NCBI GenBank assembly: GCA_964494625.1 | Contig: CAZBRT010000002.1 | Location: 124,001 to 188,000, forward strand | Length of the DNA: 64,000 nucleotides | Reading direction: 5' to 3' | From: UBA2784 sp964494625 | GTDB taxonomy: Bacteria > Pseudomonadota > Alphaproteobacteria > Micropepsales > Micropepsaceae | Part shown: one piece after another, positions 35,811 to 44,527 of the stretch | How the letters are laid out: every line of letters starts with the position of its first letter | How positions within the stretch are numbered: position 1 is the stretch's first letter | Position numbers and translations under genes: made by a program | Notes under the pieces: generated by a model | Databases searched by the model: none | What the model was told of the DNA's origin: nothing | The model's input: only the letters and a program-made list of their open reading frames with translations

Positions 35811-36509
35811 TCAGGTCCGCTCGACCAGATGTCCGTCTTCCAGCACGAAAGTGCGGTCGGCAGCTTCGGCCAGCCCGTGATTATGGGTGGCGATAAGGGC
35901 GGCAAGGCCGTCACCCCGGACAATCTCCAAAAGGAGTGCAAAGACCTTGTCGGCGGTCTTGGGGTCAAGATTGCCTGTCGGCTCGTCCGCCAGCAGGAGT
36001 TTGGGGCGGTTCGCGAGCGCCCGTGCCAAGGCCACGCGCTGCTGCTCACCGCCGGAGAGCTGCGCCGGGCGATGGGTCAGGCGCTCGCCCAGCCCCACCC
36101 GCTCCAGCAATCCGGTCGAGCGCGCCTGCGCCTCCGCTTTGGGGACGCCGGTGATCATTTGCGGGATGGCGACGTTTTCGAGCGCCGAAAATTCCGGCAA
36201 GAGATGATGGAATTGATAGACGAAACCCAATGACCGGCGGCGCACGCCGGTGCGCTCGGCATCGGACAGGGCTTCGACGGTCTCGCCCTCGATGCGCACG
36301 ATGCCGGCGGTGGGCGCCTCCAACAGCCCCGCGATGTGCAGAAGCGACGACTTGCCGGAGCCCGACGGCCCCAGGAGCGCCACAAGCTCGCCAGCGCGGA
36401 TCGAGAGATTGACGTCCGCAAATACGTCCAGCCGGTTGTCGCCCGCCCCAAAGCTGCGCGCGACATTGATGAGGCCCAGCACTTCCTCGCCGGGTGCTGC
36501 CTTACTCAT
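35811..36509 (-). CDS. lolD: Lipoprotein-releasing ABC transporter ATPase LolD
   Basis: LolD powers extraction of outer-membrane lipoproteins from the inner membrane by LolCE. The 232-residue ATPase has Walker A GPSGSGKSS (47-55), the Q-loop region YQFHHLLPEFSALENV typical of LolD, signature LSGGEQQRVALARAL and Walker B LLLADEPTGNLD. It overlaps the lolC stop by 8 bases. It is the last gene of the proS-lolC-lolD run; 144 bases follow before the small SOS gene. Confidence 0.96.
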   Translation of the reverse strand: MSKAAPGEEVLGLINVARSFGAGDNRLDVFADVNLSIRAGELVALLGPSGSGKSSLLHIAGLLEAPTAGIVRIEGETVEALSDAERTGVRRRSLGFVYQFHHLLPEFSALENVAIPQMITGVPKAEAQARSTGLLERVGLGERLTHRPAQLSGGEQQRVALARALANRPKLLLADEPTGNLDPKTADKVFALLLEIVRGDGLAALIATHNHGLAEAADRTFVLEDGHLVERT

Positions 36510-37758
36510 AGCGCAGCGCCTCCACCGGATCGAGGCTGGCGGCGCGCCATGACGGATAAAGCGTCGCCAGGAACGAGATCGACAGCGACATGAGCACGAC
36601 GGATGCAACCTCGCCCCATTCCATGTCGGCGGGCAACTGGCTGAGGAAGTAAAGCTCGGGATTGAAAAGTTCGGTTCCCGTCAGCCATTGAAAGAACTGG
36701 CGGATGCTCTCGATGTTCTCGCAAAAGACCACGCCGAGCAGAAAACCGCCCAGCGTGCCAAGCACGCCGATGGACGAGCCCGCGATCATGAAGATGCGCA
36801 GCACCGCACCACGCGTTGCGCCCATGGTGCGCAGGATGGCGATGTTCCGGCTCTTGTCCTTCACCAGCATGATGAGGCCCGAGATGATGTTGAGGGCAGC
36901 CACCACAATGATGAGGGTGAGGATCAGGAACATCACATTGCGCTCGACCTGGAGCGCTGTGAAGAAGCTTGCATTCACGTCCTGCCAGGCAACCACTTGC
37001 GCGATGCGCGGCGAGACCGCGGCAACCGCCGCCGCCACACCATCCAGATTGTCCGCGTCCAGGGTCATCACCTCGATGGCCGTGACCGTGCCTTCATGGT
37101 TGAAGAAGAGCTGCGCCTCCTCCAGCGGCATGAAGACATAGGCGCTGTCATATTCCGACATGCCGACATTGAACGTGCCTGCCACGCGATAGGTTTTGAT
37201 GCGCGGCGTGGAGCCAAAGGCCGTGACCGGCCCCTTCTGGCCGATGATGGTGATCCGGTCATCCGGCCCGATCCCCAATTGGCGTGCCAGCCTGCGTCCG
37301 ATGATGACGGATTTGCCCTGCGCAAAGGTTTCCATCGCGCCGGGCGAGAGGGTGTCGGAAACAAGCGTGAGTGACGCGAGATCATCCGCGCGCATGCCGC
37401 GCACCAGGGCACCCGTGCCGGTCTCGTTGGCCGACGCCATGGCCTGCCCATCCACGATGGGGGCCGCGCGCGTGACACCTTCAATGTTGCGGATGGCGGC
37501 TGTGGTCACGTCGTAATCGTAGAGCGGGCCTGCAATCGGCTGCACCAGAAGATGGCCATTGAGGCCGAGGATGCGCGACAGCAACTCGGTGCGGAACCCG
37601 TTCATCACGCTCATCACGATGATGAGGGTCGCCACCCCCAGCGCGATGCCGAGAAACGAGAAGATCGAGATGATGGAGACAAAGCTCTCCTGCTTGCGGG
37701 CGCGCAAATAGCGTCCGGCCATCATCCATTCAATGCGGGCAAAGGGCCGTGCGGCCAT
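36502..37758 (-). CDS. lolC: Lipoprotein-releasing system permease (LolC/LolE family)
   Basis: This 418-residue inner-membrane protein has the family topology: a helix near the N-terminus (FSFLGIALGVATLIIVMSVM), a large periplasmic domain (about 50-270) and three C-terminal helices with the FtsX-like MGATRGAVLRIFMIAGSSIG motif. Many alphaproteobacteria have one such permease, which may act as a homodimer (LolF-like). It starts 6 bases after proS and overlaps lolD. Confidence 0.94.
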   Translation of the reverse strand: MAARPFARIEWMMAGRYLRARKQESFVSIISIFSFLGIALGVATLIIVMSVMNGFRTELLSRILGLNGHLLVQPIAGPLYDYDVTTAAIRNIEGVTRAAPIVDGQAMASANETGTGALVRGMRADDLASLTLVSDTLSPGAMETFAQGKSVIIGRRLARQLGIGPDDRITIIGQKGPVTAFGSTPRIKTYRVAGTFNVGMSEYDSAYVFMPLEEAQLFFNHEGTVTAIEVMTLDADNLDGVAAAVAAVSPRIAQVVAWQDVNASFFTALQVERNVMFLILTLIIVVAALNIISGLIMLVKDKSRNIAILRTMGATRGAVLRIFMIAGSSIGVLGTLGGFLLGVVFCENIESIRQFFQWLTGTELFNPELYFLSQLPADMEWGEVASVVLMSLSISFLATLYPSWRAASLDPVEALRYE

Positions 37759-37764
37759 GCCGGT

Positions 37765-39099
37765 TTACGCCTTGTGTGCAAAATGGTGTGCAAAACGGTT
37801 GAGGGCGGCTTCCGGCGACAGGGTCTCGCGCGCGCCGGTGCGCCGGTTCTTGACTTCGATCTCGTTTTTTTCAAGGCTGCGCGGTCCCACGATCAACTGC
37901 CAGGGCAGGCCAATGAGGTCGGCACCGGCAAATTTGGTGCCCGGACGCTCGCCGGTGTCATCGTAGAGAACACTCACGCCTGCTTTGGTGAGACCCGCAT
38001 AAAGCGTGTCGCAGGCGCCTTGTGTTTTCGCGTCATCGTGCTTGAGATTGAGCAGCGCCATATCGAAGGGTGCGACCGCTTCGGGCCAGATGATGCCTGC
38101 GTCGTCGTGGCTCGCCTCGATGATCGCCCCCATCAGGCGCGACACGCCGATGCCATAGGAACCCATCTCGACAAGAACGTCGGTGCCGTCGGGGCCCGTT
38201 ACTTTGGCGTTCAGGGGCTTTGAGTATTTCTGGCCGAAATTGAAAATATGGCCCACTTCGATGCCGCGTGCCGACACGCGCTTGTCTTCGGGCAGCGCAT
38301 CAAAAGCCGCGGCGTCGTGCTTATCCTCGGTCGCGGCATAAAGCGACAGCCGCGGCGCCATCAGCGTCTCCAGATCGCTCTCATAATCCAAATCCGCGCC
38401 GGGTGCGGGCATTTCCACGAGATCGCGGTGACAGAAGACCTGGCTCTCGCCCGTTTCGGCGAGGACAATGAACTCATGGCTGAGCTCGCCGCCGATCGGC
38501 CCTGTCTCGGCGCGCATCGGGATGGATTTGAGCCCCATGCGCGCAAAGGTGCGCAAATAGGCCGCAAACATCCGGAAATAGGCGCGCCGCGCTGATGCGG
38601 GATCCAGATCGAACGAATAGGCGTCCTTCATCAGGAACTCGCGGCCGCGCATCACGCCAAAGCGCGGACGCACCTCATCACGGAATTTCCACTGGATGTG
38701 ATAGAGGTTGAGCGGCAGCTGGCGGTAGGATTTCACCGATTTGCGGAAAATGTCGGTGATCATCTCCTCGTTCGTGGGGCCATAGAGCAGATCGCGCTCA
38801 TGGCGGTCGGTGATGCGCAGCATCTCCTTGCCATAGGCGTCATAGCGCCCGCTTTCTCGCCAGAGATCCGCCGATTGCAGGGTCGGCATCAGCAACTCGA
38901 CGGCGCCTGCGCGGTCCTGCTCCTCGCGCACGATCTCTTCGATCTTGCGCAGCACGCGATGGCCGAGCGGCAGCCAGGAATAGATTCCTGCCGACATCTG
39001 GCGGACCATCCCGGCGCGCAGCATCAGGCGGTGGGAGACGATCTCAGCGTCCGCTGGGGTCTCCTTGAGAAGGGGCAGGTAAAAGCGTGACAGGCGCAT
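37765..39099 (-). CDS. proS: Prolyl-tRNA synthetase, short alphaproteobacterial form
   Basis: ProS charges tRNA-Pro. The 444-residue class II enzyme starts MRLSRFYLPLLKETPADA and has motif 1 (LMLRAGMVRQMSAGIYSWLPLG), motif 2 (FRDEVRPRFGVMRGREFLMKD) and motif 3 (GIGVSRLMGAI). The roughly 180-residue editing insertion of E. coli-type ProRS is absent, as is known for alphaproteobacteria, so misacylated Ala-tRNA-Pro must be cleared by a separate factor. The ATG at 39099 gives the standard N-terminus. It is followed by lolC. Confidence 0.96.
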   Translation of the reverse strand: MRLSRFYLPLLKETPADAEIVSHRLMLRAGMVRQMSAGIYSWLPLGHRVLRKIEEIVREEQDRAGAVELLMPTLQSADLWRESGRYDAYGKEMLRITDRHERDLLYGPTNEEMITDIFRKSVKSYRQLPLNLYHIQWKFRDEVRPRFGVMRGREFLMKDAYSFDLDPASARRAYFRMFAAYLRTFARMGLKSIPMRAETGPIGGELSHEFIVLAETGESQVFCHRDLVEMPAPGADLDYESDLETLMAPRLSLYAATEDKHDAAAFDALPEDKRVSARGIEVGHIFNFGQKYSKPLNAKVTGPDGTDVLVEMGSYGIGVSRLMGAIIEASHDDAGIIWPEAVAPFDMALLNLKHDDAKTQGACDTLYAGLTKAGVSVLYDDTGERPGTKFAGADLIGLPWQLIVGPRSLEKNEIEVKNRRTGARETLSPEAALNRFAHHFAHKA

Positions 39100-39178
39100 G
39101 GCGATTCCGGCAGCAGATTGTTGCCGGGCCGGTTTATCCGCCGCCGGAGCCGAATGCAATCAAGGCCCTGCCCGCTCC

Positions 39179-40648
39179 TCAATCGCCAATCCCGTAATGC
39201 GCCAATACCTGCCCGATCCAATCGGATCCGGTCGCCAGAGGCACATCGACGGGAATGCCGGTCGCATTGAGGCCGCGCGTTGCCACTTCGTCCGACCAGG
39301 CCATGGTGGGAAAGCCAATGAGATGGCGCAATTGACCGCCGCCCACCTCGAACATCGCAACACTCTGGTAGTCGATTGACCCGCCCGTCGGCGCACCAAA
39401 GACAGTCACCCGCGTGCTGCGGCCAGTGTCGAGCCGGAATGCCTCAGCGGCGCTGACCGTGTCCTCGTCCGTCAGAATCGCAATTGCGGCAGGACCGCCC
39501 TCAAATGGCGCCACCGGCGGCGCTGCCATGATCCCGGCGGCTGCATTGCGATCCAGGAACCAGGGCACCAGCGTGCCCGGTGCGGCTTCCATGCGGCGCA
39601 GAAAGTCATCCATCATGTCGCGCTCGGGCCCGGCTGGGTATTGATCACGCAGGCTCTGATAATATCTTTGCATCGCTGGCGATGATACGGCGATGGGATA
39701 GGCAGGAACGGCAAGCGACGGCTTGCTCTCTTGCGACACAATGTAGGGCAACAAAGGCGCTGCCATCGTGCTGCTACCGCCCTCATTGGCACGGAGGTCG
39801 ATGATCAGAAGACGGCTCTGCGCGATTTTTGCCCCATGCTCGGACAGAAGGGCCGAGAGCGCACCGGAATGGCGCGGGTCCATCGAGGCGAGCGAAACAA
39901 GGACGGCGCCATTGCCCAGATCGGCAAACAAAGGCGCGCGGGGTTCAGCAGGATCATAGGCAGGTGAGGCCACGGATGAGGCCCGGCGGGCCCATGTTTG
40001 TGGCGCCATATGGAGGAAGTGGCCATCACGCTGCAGAACGGCGCGCCGCCGCACTTTTGCCCGATCCGCGCCGCGGCGAAGCGTTGCCCACAAGACACCA
40101 TCGCGCATCGCAAAAGTGGCGATTACATCGCCCGGCTTCCATGAATCATCCCCGGAAGATGTGACAACGGCGATCCATGATTGCGACCCCGACGCAGGTT
40201 CCGGCGCAATCCTGATGCCGGTCTGCGCCATGACCCAATCACCCGCCAAAGGGTCTTCCGTCGTAGGTGCCGCAAGCGATGCAAGATCACTCACAGGCGC
40301 TGCCGCGCGCAACGCGTCTGCCTCGTCTTCCGAAACCTCAACATTTTCGATCAGAAAGAGGTGTGGATCATCAAACCAGCCAACCAAGGATTGGGCGATG
40401 AACGTGCATTCGGCCCGGGGTTCTGCCTCCGCTTCCGTGATCCGGGCGGCGGAGAATTCCTGCCACGCCGTCAGCCGTGCATTGTCCGGTCGGACAGCCA
40501 AGGAATATCCGACATAGTCAGCCTCAATCCTCTGGCGAACCTCGCGCACAAAATCGCCGCAAGCCTCGTCCGCAGTCGCGACGGGGGCGTTTGTTCCCGC
40601 GAGGCTGGCGCCAAGCGCAAGGGCAGTAAAAATCAATCGAAGACGCAT
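39179..40648 (-). CDS. Exported S41-like peptidase
   Basis: The 489-residue precursor has a signal peptide (MRLRLIFTALALGASLAG, cleaved near ATA-DEA) and a C-terminal fold like tail-specific (S41) proteases. The nucleophile region is ILTDEDTVSAAEAF with Ser399, and LLIIDLRANEGGSS (281-293) and GAPTGGSIDYQS (418-429) match conserved strands. A clear PDZ domain is not obvious in the centre. The substrate is unknown. It lies 106 bases downstream of the M56 sensor gene in the same orientation, so it may be part of that unit. The region is absent from the usual proS-DUF1467 order. Confidence 0.8.
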   Translation of the reverse strand: MRLRLIFTALALGASLAGTNAPVATADEACGDFVREVRQRIEADYVGYSLAVRPDNARLTAWQEFSAARITEAEAEPRAECTFIAQSLVGWFDDPHLFLIENVEVSEDEADALRAAAPVSDLASLAAPTTEDPLAGDWVMAQTGIRIAPEPASGSQSWIAVVTSSGDDSWKPGDVIATFAMRDGVLWATLRRGADRAKVRRRAVLQRDGHFLHMAPQTWARRASSVASPAYDPAEPRAPLFADLGNGAVLVSLASMDPRHSGALSALLSEHGAKIAQSRLLIIDLRANEGGSSTMAAPLLPYIVSQESKPSLAVPAYPIAVSSPAMQRYYQSLRDQYPAGPERDMMDDFLRRMEAAPGTLVPWFLDRNAAAGIMAAPPVAPFEGGPAAIAILTDEDTVSAAEAFRLDTGRSTRVTVFGAPTGGSIDYQSVAMFEVGGGQLRHLIGFPTMAWSDEVATRGLNATGIPVDVPLATGSDWIGQVLAHYGIGD

Positions 40649-40754
40649 GGTAAAACCTCGCTTGGGACGCAGATCTCCGTTCGCGGGTTGTGCCCCCCCC
40701 CGCGTTGACCGGTCTGCTGATGTCGGGAAAAGGCGGCTCTGGGGCCGGATCAGT

Positions 40755-41867
40755 TTACTCGGGCAGGCCTATGCATGTGAGAAGTGCAAGCTGAGCGGAT
40801 GTGAGACCGTCCATGAGTGCATTCCAGGCAAAGTTGCTCTTTGCTTCGGCACAGACGCGTTGCTGGCGCTTTACCCAATCTGCATCGGGATTGGCGAACG
40901 GCATGTCTGGCGTCCACGCATTCGTGCTGGCATCGCCGTGAACCGGATTGACCGACGCCCATTTGACGTCTGCGGGCCTGGCCGCGCTGATCGCAACGCC
41001 GGCCAGCATTGCGGTTGCGACGACAGCTCCCAGCCCGGCGGAGAGGCGTCGTCCTGTATCACGCGAGGATTTCAGCATGAGAATGCGCTCCTTTGTGTTT
41101 CTGCTATCGGTTGAGAAGAGGCTGCATCCGGCCAACGGCGCCGGTCCCGCGGTGCAGGATTTGAGGATCAGTTCAGCGTAACGGCGCCGCGAGTGGTCAC
41201 CGGCTTCAAGCACTGCTGCATCGCAGGAAAATTCCTGGTCGGCTGCCAGACCGCTTGCTGCCGCGTGCACCAGCGGATTGAACCAGAAGAGGCTGCGCAA
41301 AATGACCATGGCTGTGTTGATGGCCGGATCATGCCGACGCAAATGTATCCGCTCGTGCGCCAGCACCAGCGCGCGCTCGGCAGCGCTGTAATCGGTCAGG
41401 AAACTGGCAGGAACGATGATGCGCGACCGAAACACGCCAAGGACAAACGGTCCCGCATTGCCCGACGAGAGCCAGACCCGGGGACCGTGTCCACAGAGGG
41501 GGTGGAGCTGCCCTATCGCCCGCCGCAACGCCCGCTGGCGTCCGGCGAAGATGGCGGCCGTGATCCCAATTCCTGCGAGCCATAGGGCGAGAATGACGAC
41601 GGGAAGTGAACCGGAAGCCCCACCGACGACCATACCCACACCATCCTGCGCCAATCCGTAGGCCGAAGAAGCGAACTCGGGCAGGATCACTTCGCGCGCT
41701 GGAATCAGCCAGGCGCTTGCCGCCAGCAGCGGTGCAAGCCACAGCAAATAGGCCACACCCGCGCCGAAATGGCGGCGCACAGCGTTGCGCACGGCCAGCA
41801 CGGCCACGATGCCGAGGCTGAGCGAGATGTTGATCCAGATGACCGTGTCGAGGAGCTCACTTGTCAT
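40755..41867 (-). CDS. M56-family membrane metallopeptidase, BlaR1-like but without a sensor domain
   Basis: BlaR1/MecR1-type proteins relay an envelope signal by cleaving a cognate BlaI repressor. This 370-residue protein has transmembrane helices at about 9-27, 37-56, 88-109 and 276-296. The zinc motif HERIH (171-175) lies in the cytoplasmic loop and a downstream acidic ligand is in ADQEFSCDAA (209-218). After the last helix only about 70 residues remain, with three Trp and two Cys, so the penicillin-binding sensor domain of BlaR1 is missing. The blaI stop overlaps its start by 11 bases. The signal is unknown and unlikely to be beta-lactam acylation. Confidence 0.85.
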   Translation of the reverse strand: MTSELLDTVIWINISLSLGIVAVLAVRNAVRRHFGAGVAYLLWLAPLLAASAWLIPAREVILPEFASSAYGLAQDGVGMVVGGASGSLPVVILALWLAGIGITAAIFAGRQRALRRAIGQLHPLCGHGPRVWLSSGNAGPFVLGVFRSRIIVPASFLTDYSAAERALVLAHERIHLRRHDPAINTAMVILRSLFWFNPLVHAAASGLAADQEFSCDAAVLEAGDHSRRRYAELILKSCTAGPAPLAGCSLFSTDSRNTKERILMLKSSRDTGRRLSAGLGAVVATAMLAGVAISAARPADVKWASVNPVHGDASTNAWTPDMPFANPDADWVKRQQRVCAEAKSNFAWNALMDGLTSAQLALLTCIGLPE

Positions 41868-42234
41868 CGTCGATTTCCCCCACGAGCCGCTTCAGTTCTT
41901 CCAGATCACTGCCACTCAGTTTCTTTTCCTGCGCGAAGTGAAGCACCAATGGCGCGAGCTTGCCGTCGAACAGGCGATCAATGAGCCCTTTGCTCTCGCT
42001 TCGAACCCAGGCCTCACGCGCAACCACGGGGCGATAGAGATATTTGCGTCCGGCGCGGGACGCGGTGATCGCGCCCTTGGTCAGGAGGCGGTTGATCAGC
42101 GTCTTGATCGTCTTCTCTGACCAGTCCGGCCCGTCTCTGTCCTTGCCGAGTTCCGTGACGATATCTTCGGCGGCCAGCGGACTCTTGGTCCACAGGCATT
42201 CCATCACGACACTTTCGGCTGCACTGATCCGCAT
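41857..42234 (-). CDS. BlaI/MecI-family repressor
   Basis: This 125-residue winged-helix repressor starts MRISAAESVVMECLW and has the recognition region WSEKTIKTLINRLLTKGAI, then the wing KYLYRPVVAREA. The C-terminal helices (about 80-125) should form the dimer and hold the site cut by the M56 protease. Two palindromic operators lie directly upstream, one of which contains its ribosome site, so it is probably autoregulated. It is translationally coupled to the M56 gene. Confidence 0.92.
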   Translation of the reverse strand: MRISAAESVVMECLWTKSPLAAEDIVTELGKDRDGPDWSEKTIKTLINRLLTKGAITASRAGRKYLYRPVVAREAWVRSESKGLIDRLFDGKLAPLVLHFAQEKKLSGSDLEELKRLVGEIDDDK

Positions 42235-42235
42235 C

Positions 42236-42286
42236 GATTACCTCCGTAATCGATGCATTGATTACATGCGTAATCTATGGTGTCAA
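42236..42286 (-). promoter_or_regulatory. Tandem BlaI-type operators and -35 box
   Basis: Two perfect palindromes share the same arms: GATTAC-CTCC-GTAATC (42236-42251) and GATTAC-ATGC-GTAATC (42260-42275), centres 24 bases apart. They resemble the ATTACA/TGTAAT operators of BlaI/MecI. TTGACA lies at 42286-42281 on the minus strand. The gene-proximal palindrome begins 2 bases before the blaI ATG and its centre supplies the GGAGG ribosome site, so binding should also block translation initiation complexes. Confidence 0.85.
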
Positions 42287-42302
42287 GCGGCACACGGAAT
42301 TG

Positions 42303-43958
42303 TTACTCGCCGCGCGGCTGCATGCCCTGAAACGCGACCCGGGCGCCCATGGTCTCGATGAGCTTCAGGACGTCCACATCGGGCTCCACCAGCGTGCCAG
42401 AGCCCGGCACACCGTCCTCAAGCTGGCTGACGGTGAAATCCATGCGCCGCTCATAGGTGCGCTCAATCTGGTTCCTCAAGCCTTGCTCGGCCAGATACCA
42501 GCGCCGCTTGGTCGAGCCATCCGGGCATGAGGCCAATTCCGTCTCACTGGTCGCGCCCCAGCGCCGTTCGATGCAGTGATAGGGATCAAACGAGAGTTTG
42601 AAGATGCGCTGCGAGATTTCCGCAAAATCGAGCGTCACGATCTGGCGGTCGGAGTTGGAATAAGTGATGCGGCAGGCCGCCGCCTCGCGCTGATACGCTT
42701 CCAGAAGATCAGCCTTGAGATTGAGGCCGTCATAGGCAACGCGCGTATCGCGGTCGATCCAGAGCTGGATCAGGCGACCCATTTCGGTGCGGAATTCGAC
42801 AAAGCGGGTCTTGAGGCGCGCGTCGCGCGACGGCGTCGAATAAATCTCCCACTCCATCTGGTCGGTGCCATAGATGTTGGGCGGCAGGCGACCCGGCTGC
42901 TCCTTCCGGTGGATGCCCGCGTCGATCGCAGCCTCGACCGCTGCGACGCGATCATGCAGGTCAGCGCAGAGGCTGCGGATGGTCGTGGAGAGTTCATAGA
43001 CCGGATTGTAATGGAACTCGCCCGACGACAATTGCGAGCGGACATATTCGTAAAAGCCCATCTCGACGCCGTCACGGATGAACTTGCCCGCATGCCAGTC
43101 GCCTTGCGGGTCGGGCACGTTGCCGAGATATTGCTCCATGGAGAATGTCGGGATTTCTTCGTTCTTTGCCAGAACGATGCGACCGCCGACAAGTTCGTCG
43201 CCACGCCGGTTGGCACCGACAAGCTCAATCGGACGCCAGGCCTTGATGCCCGCACCCAGATGGGGGTCCGCCCGGCCAAACTGCGCGCCGAAGACGCTGC
43301 GGGTCAGCGAATAATCGGGATGCGAATCCATGTAATGGATGCGGCCATCCTCCGCCACCTTGTAGATCACCACGACATGGCCGTTGATGTCATAAACGGG
43401 CATGCCGGGCCGGATCGTCTCGCGCGTGATCGCAGGCGAATAGAAATCCGTGTAGGGCGCGTCATCCCATTCCGGCCCCACCCGGAACGTGGCCGAGGAC
43501 ACCATGTCCCTGATCTGGCTGAACACCGAGGCGATGGAGGCCCCTCCCCGGCCTGTGATGCTTACCCGGTCAGTGATCAGATTGCCGCCTGTGTTGAAGC
43601 GCAGGTCTGACTGGCCCTTCACACGCGGGCGCACACCTGCGGCAAAGCTGAAGGGCAGTCCGTTTTTCGAGGCGTAATAGGCGCGCAAAAAATAAGCGAG
43701 ATCGGCGCAGTCGGAGTCGAAGTTGATGCTGCGGTGATCCGTGCCCACATAGCGGTTGGCAGAGGAGCGCATGCATTCGTTCGGCGTCGAGCAATTGCTC
43801 TCTCCGATCTGGGTGACGAAGGCCTCAAAATCCAGCTCGTCCTCGGGCGACCAATGGGTTTTGGTCAAAGGCCAGCCCGCCAGTGCTGTGGCAGCCAGAC
43901 CGGACACGGCCACAGCCGCCAACGCCATCACTCCCACAACGCGATACAGAAAACGCAT
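42303..43958 (-). CDS. Exported protein of unknown function with a possible Cys-His-Asp site
   Basis: The 551-residue precursor has a signal peptide (cleaved near ATALA-GWP, residue 28). I do not recognise the family. Residues 80-220 resemble the order of a papain-like or NlpC/transglutaminase fold: Cys84 in SDCADLAYFLRAYY, His194 in INGHVVVIYKV, and Asp211 in HYMDSHPDY. A long C-terminal part (about 290-551) has many charged residues and several Cys (SLCADL, AACRITY, YHCIERR, ASCPDG). A cell-wall or protein-processing role is only a guess. It lies 68 bases upstream of blaI in the same orientation, with blaI operators in the gap, so it is probably a separate unit. Confidence 0.7.
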   Translation of the reverse strand: MRFLYRVVGVMALAAVAVSGLAATALAGWPLTKTHWSPEDELDFEAFVTQIGESNCSTPNECMRSSANRYVGTDHRSINFDSDCADLAYFLRAYYASKNGLPFSFAAGVRPRVKGQSDLRFNTGGNLITDRVSITGRGGASIASVFSQIRDMVSSATFRVGPEWDDAPYTDFYSPAITRETIRPGMPVYDINGHVVVIYKVAEDGRIHYMDSHPDYSLTRSVFGAQFGRADPHLGAGIKAWRPIELVGANRRGDELVGGRIVLAKNEEIPTFSMEQYLGNVPDPQGDWHAGKFIRDGVEMGFYEYVRSQLSSGEFHYNPVYELSTTIRSLCADLHDRVAAVEAAIDAGIHRKEQPGRLPPNIYGTDQMEWEIYSTPSRDARLKTRFVEFRTEMGRLIQLWIDRDTRVAYDGLNLKADLLEAYQREAAACRITYSNSDRQIVTLDFAEISQRIFKLSFDPYHCIERRWGATSETELASCPDGSTKRRWYLAEQGLRNQIERTYERRMDFTVSQLEDGVPGSGTLVEPDVDVLKLIETMGARVAFQGMQPRGE

Positions 43959-44041
43959 GCTTCCCCCGAGGCTTGCCGCCTGCAGTCAAAGCGTCGGATG
44001 AGGCGGGGCCAAGGTCAAGGGGTTCTCCGCCACAAGCCTGT

Positions 44042-44419
44042 TCAGCGGGCGCGGACTGGACAATTGGCCGGGGCTGTTCGCGTCACATCTTCGAGGTTAC
44101 CGGTCGTTGTGACCGCGCCCGTTTCCAGATCGACCCGGAAATCGCCCAGGATGAACTTGAGGAGGACGCCATTCACTGTACGTGAGGGCCACTCAGCGGG
44201 GACGCGCAGTTCGCCCTGAAGGCGGGGACCGGCCAGATCAGCCGCAGCGACAGGCTGCCCATGCACATCAACGCCTGCCGCATAATCCGCCCCAGGTCCT
44301 GCCAGATCGGCAGGCACGGCGCAGGCATTGGGGCTTTCAAGGATGTCGCCGCGCGCGTCACTGACCGGCCCCATTTGGGTCAGAGCAAATGCGATGGCGA
44401 TGGGCAGATGGACACGCAT
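44042..44419 (-). CDS. Small exported protein of unknown function
   Basis: The 125-residue frame begins with a signal-peptide-like segment (MRVHLPIAIAFALTQMG). The mature part has ADYAAGVDVHGQPVAAADL, a pattern I associate with short hypothetical exported proteins of alphaproteobacteria, and a C-terminal strand-rich region (VLLKFILGDFRVDLETGAV) ending in a Cys. No catalytic motif is seen. It is upstream of the 551-residue exported protein by 83 bases in the same orientation and may share its transcript. Confidence 0.6.
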   Translation of the reverse strand: MRVHLPIAIAFALTQMGPVSDARGDILESPNACAVPADLAGPGADYAAGVDVHGQPVAAADLAGPRLQGELRVPAEWPSRTVNGVLLKFILGDFRVDLETGAVTTTGNLEDVTRTAPANCPVRAR

Positions 44420-44493
44420 CCGTTCATCAAACGCCGCGTGGCGATGAATGACAATTCGTCAAGTGCTGCCATGGTTTACGAAATGATGCTGAT

Positions 44494-44521
44494 TTGCCGA
44501 ATCTACGCGATGCGCTATGCT
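44494..44521 (+). promoter_or_regulatory. Promoter for a candidate structured RNA
   Basis: TTGCCG (44494-44499), 16 bases, then TATGCT (44516-44521). Transcription would start near 44528, just before the hairpin series. No coding sequence follows on this strand. Confidence 0.4.
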
Positions 44522-44527
44522 CACGGC

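Noticed and set aside
40679..40693. LexA-like GTTC-N7-GTGC upstream of the S41-like gene
   Set aside because: The second half-site has a mismatch in the core GTTC and no promoter is seen around it.
40755..42234. A true beta-lactam resistance sensor (blaR1-blaI)
   Set aside because: No penicillin-binding sensor domain and no beta-lactamase gene nearby.
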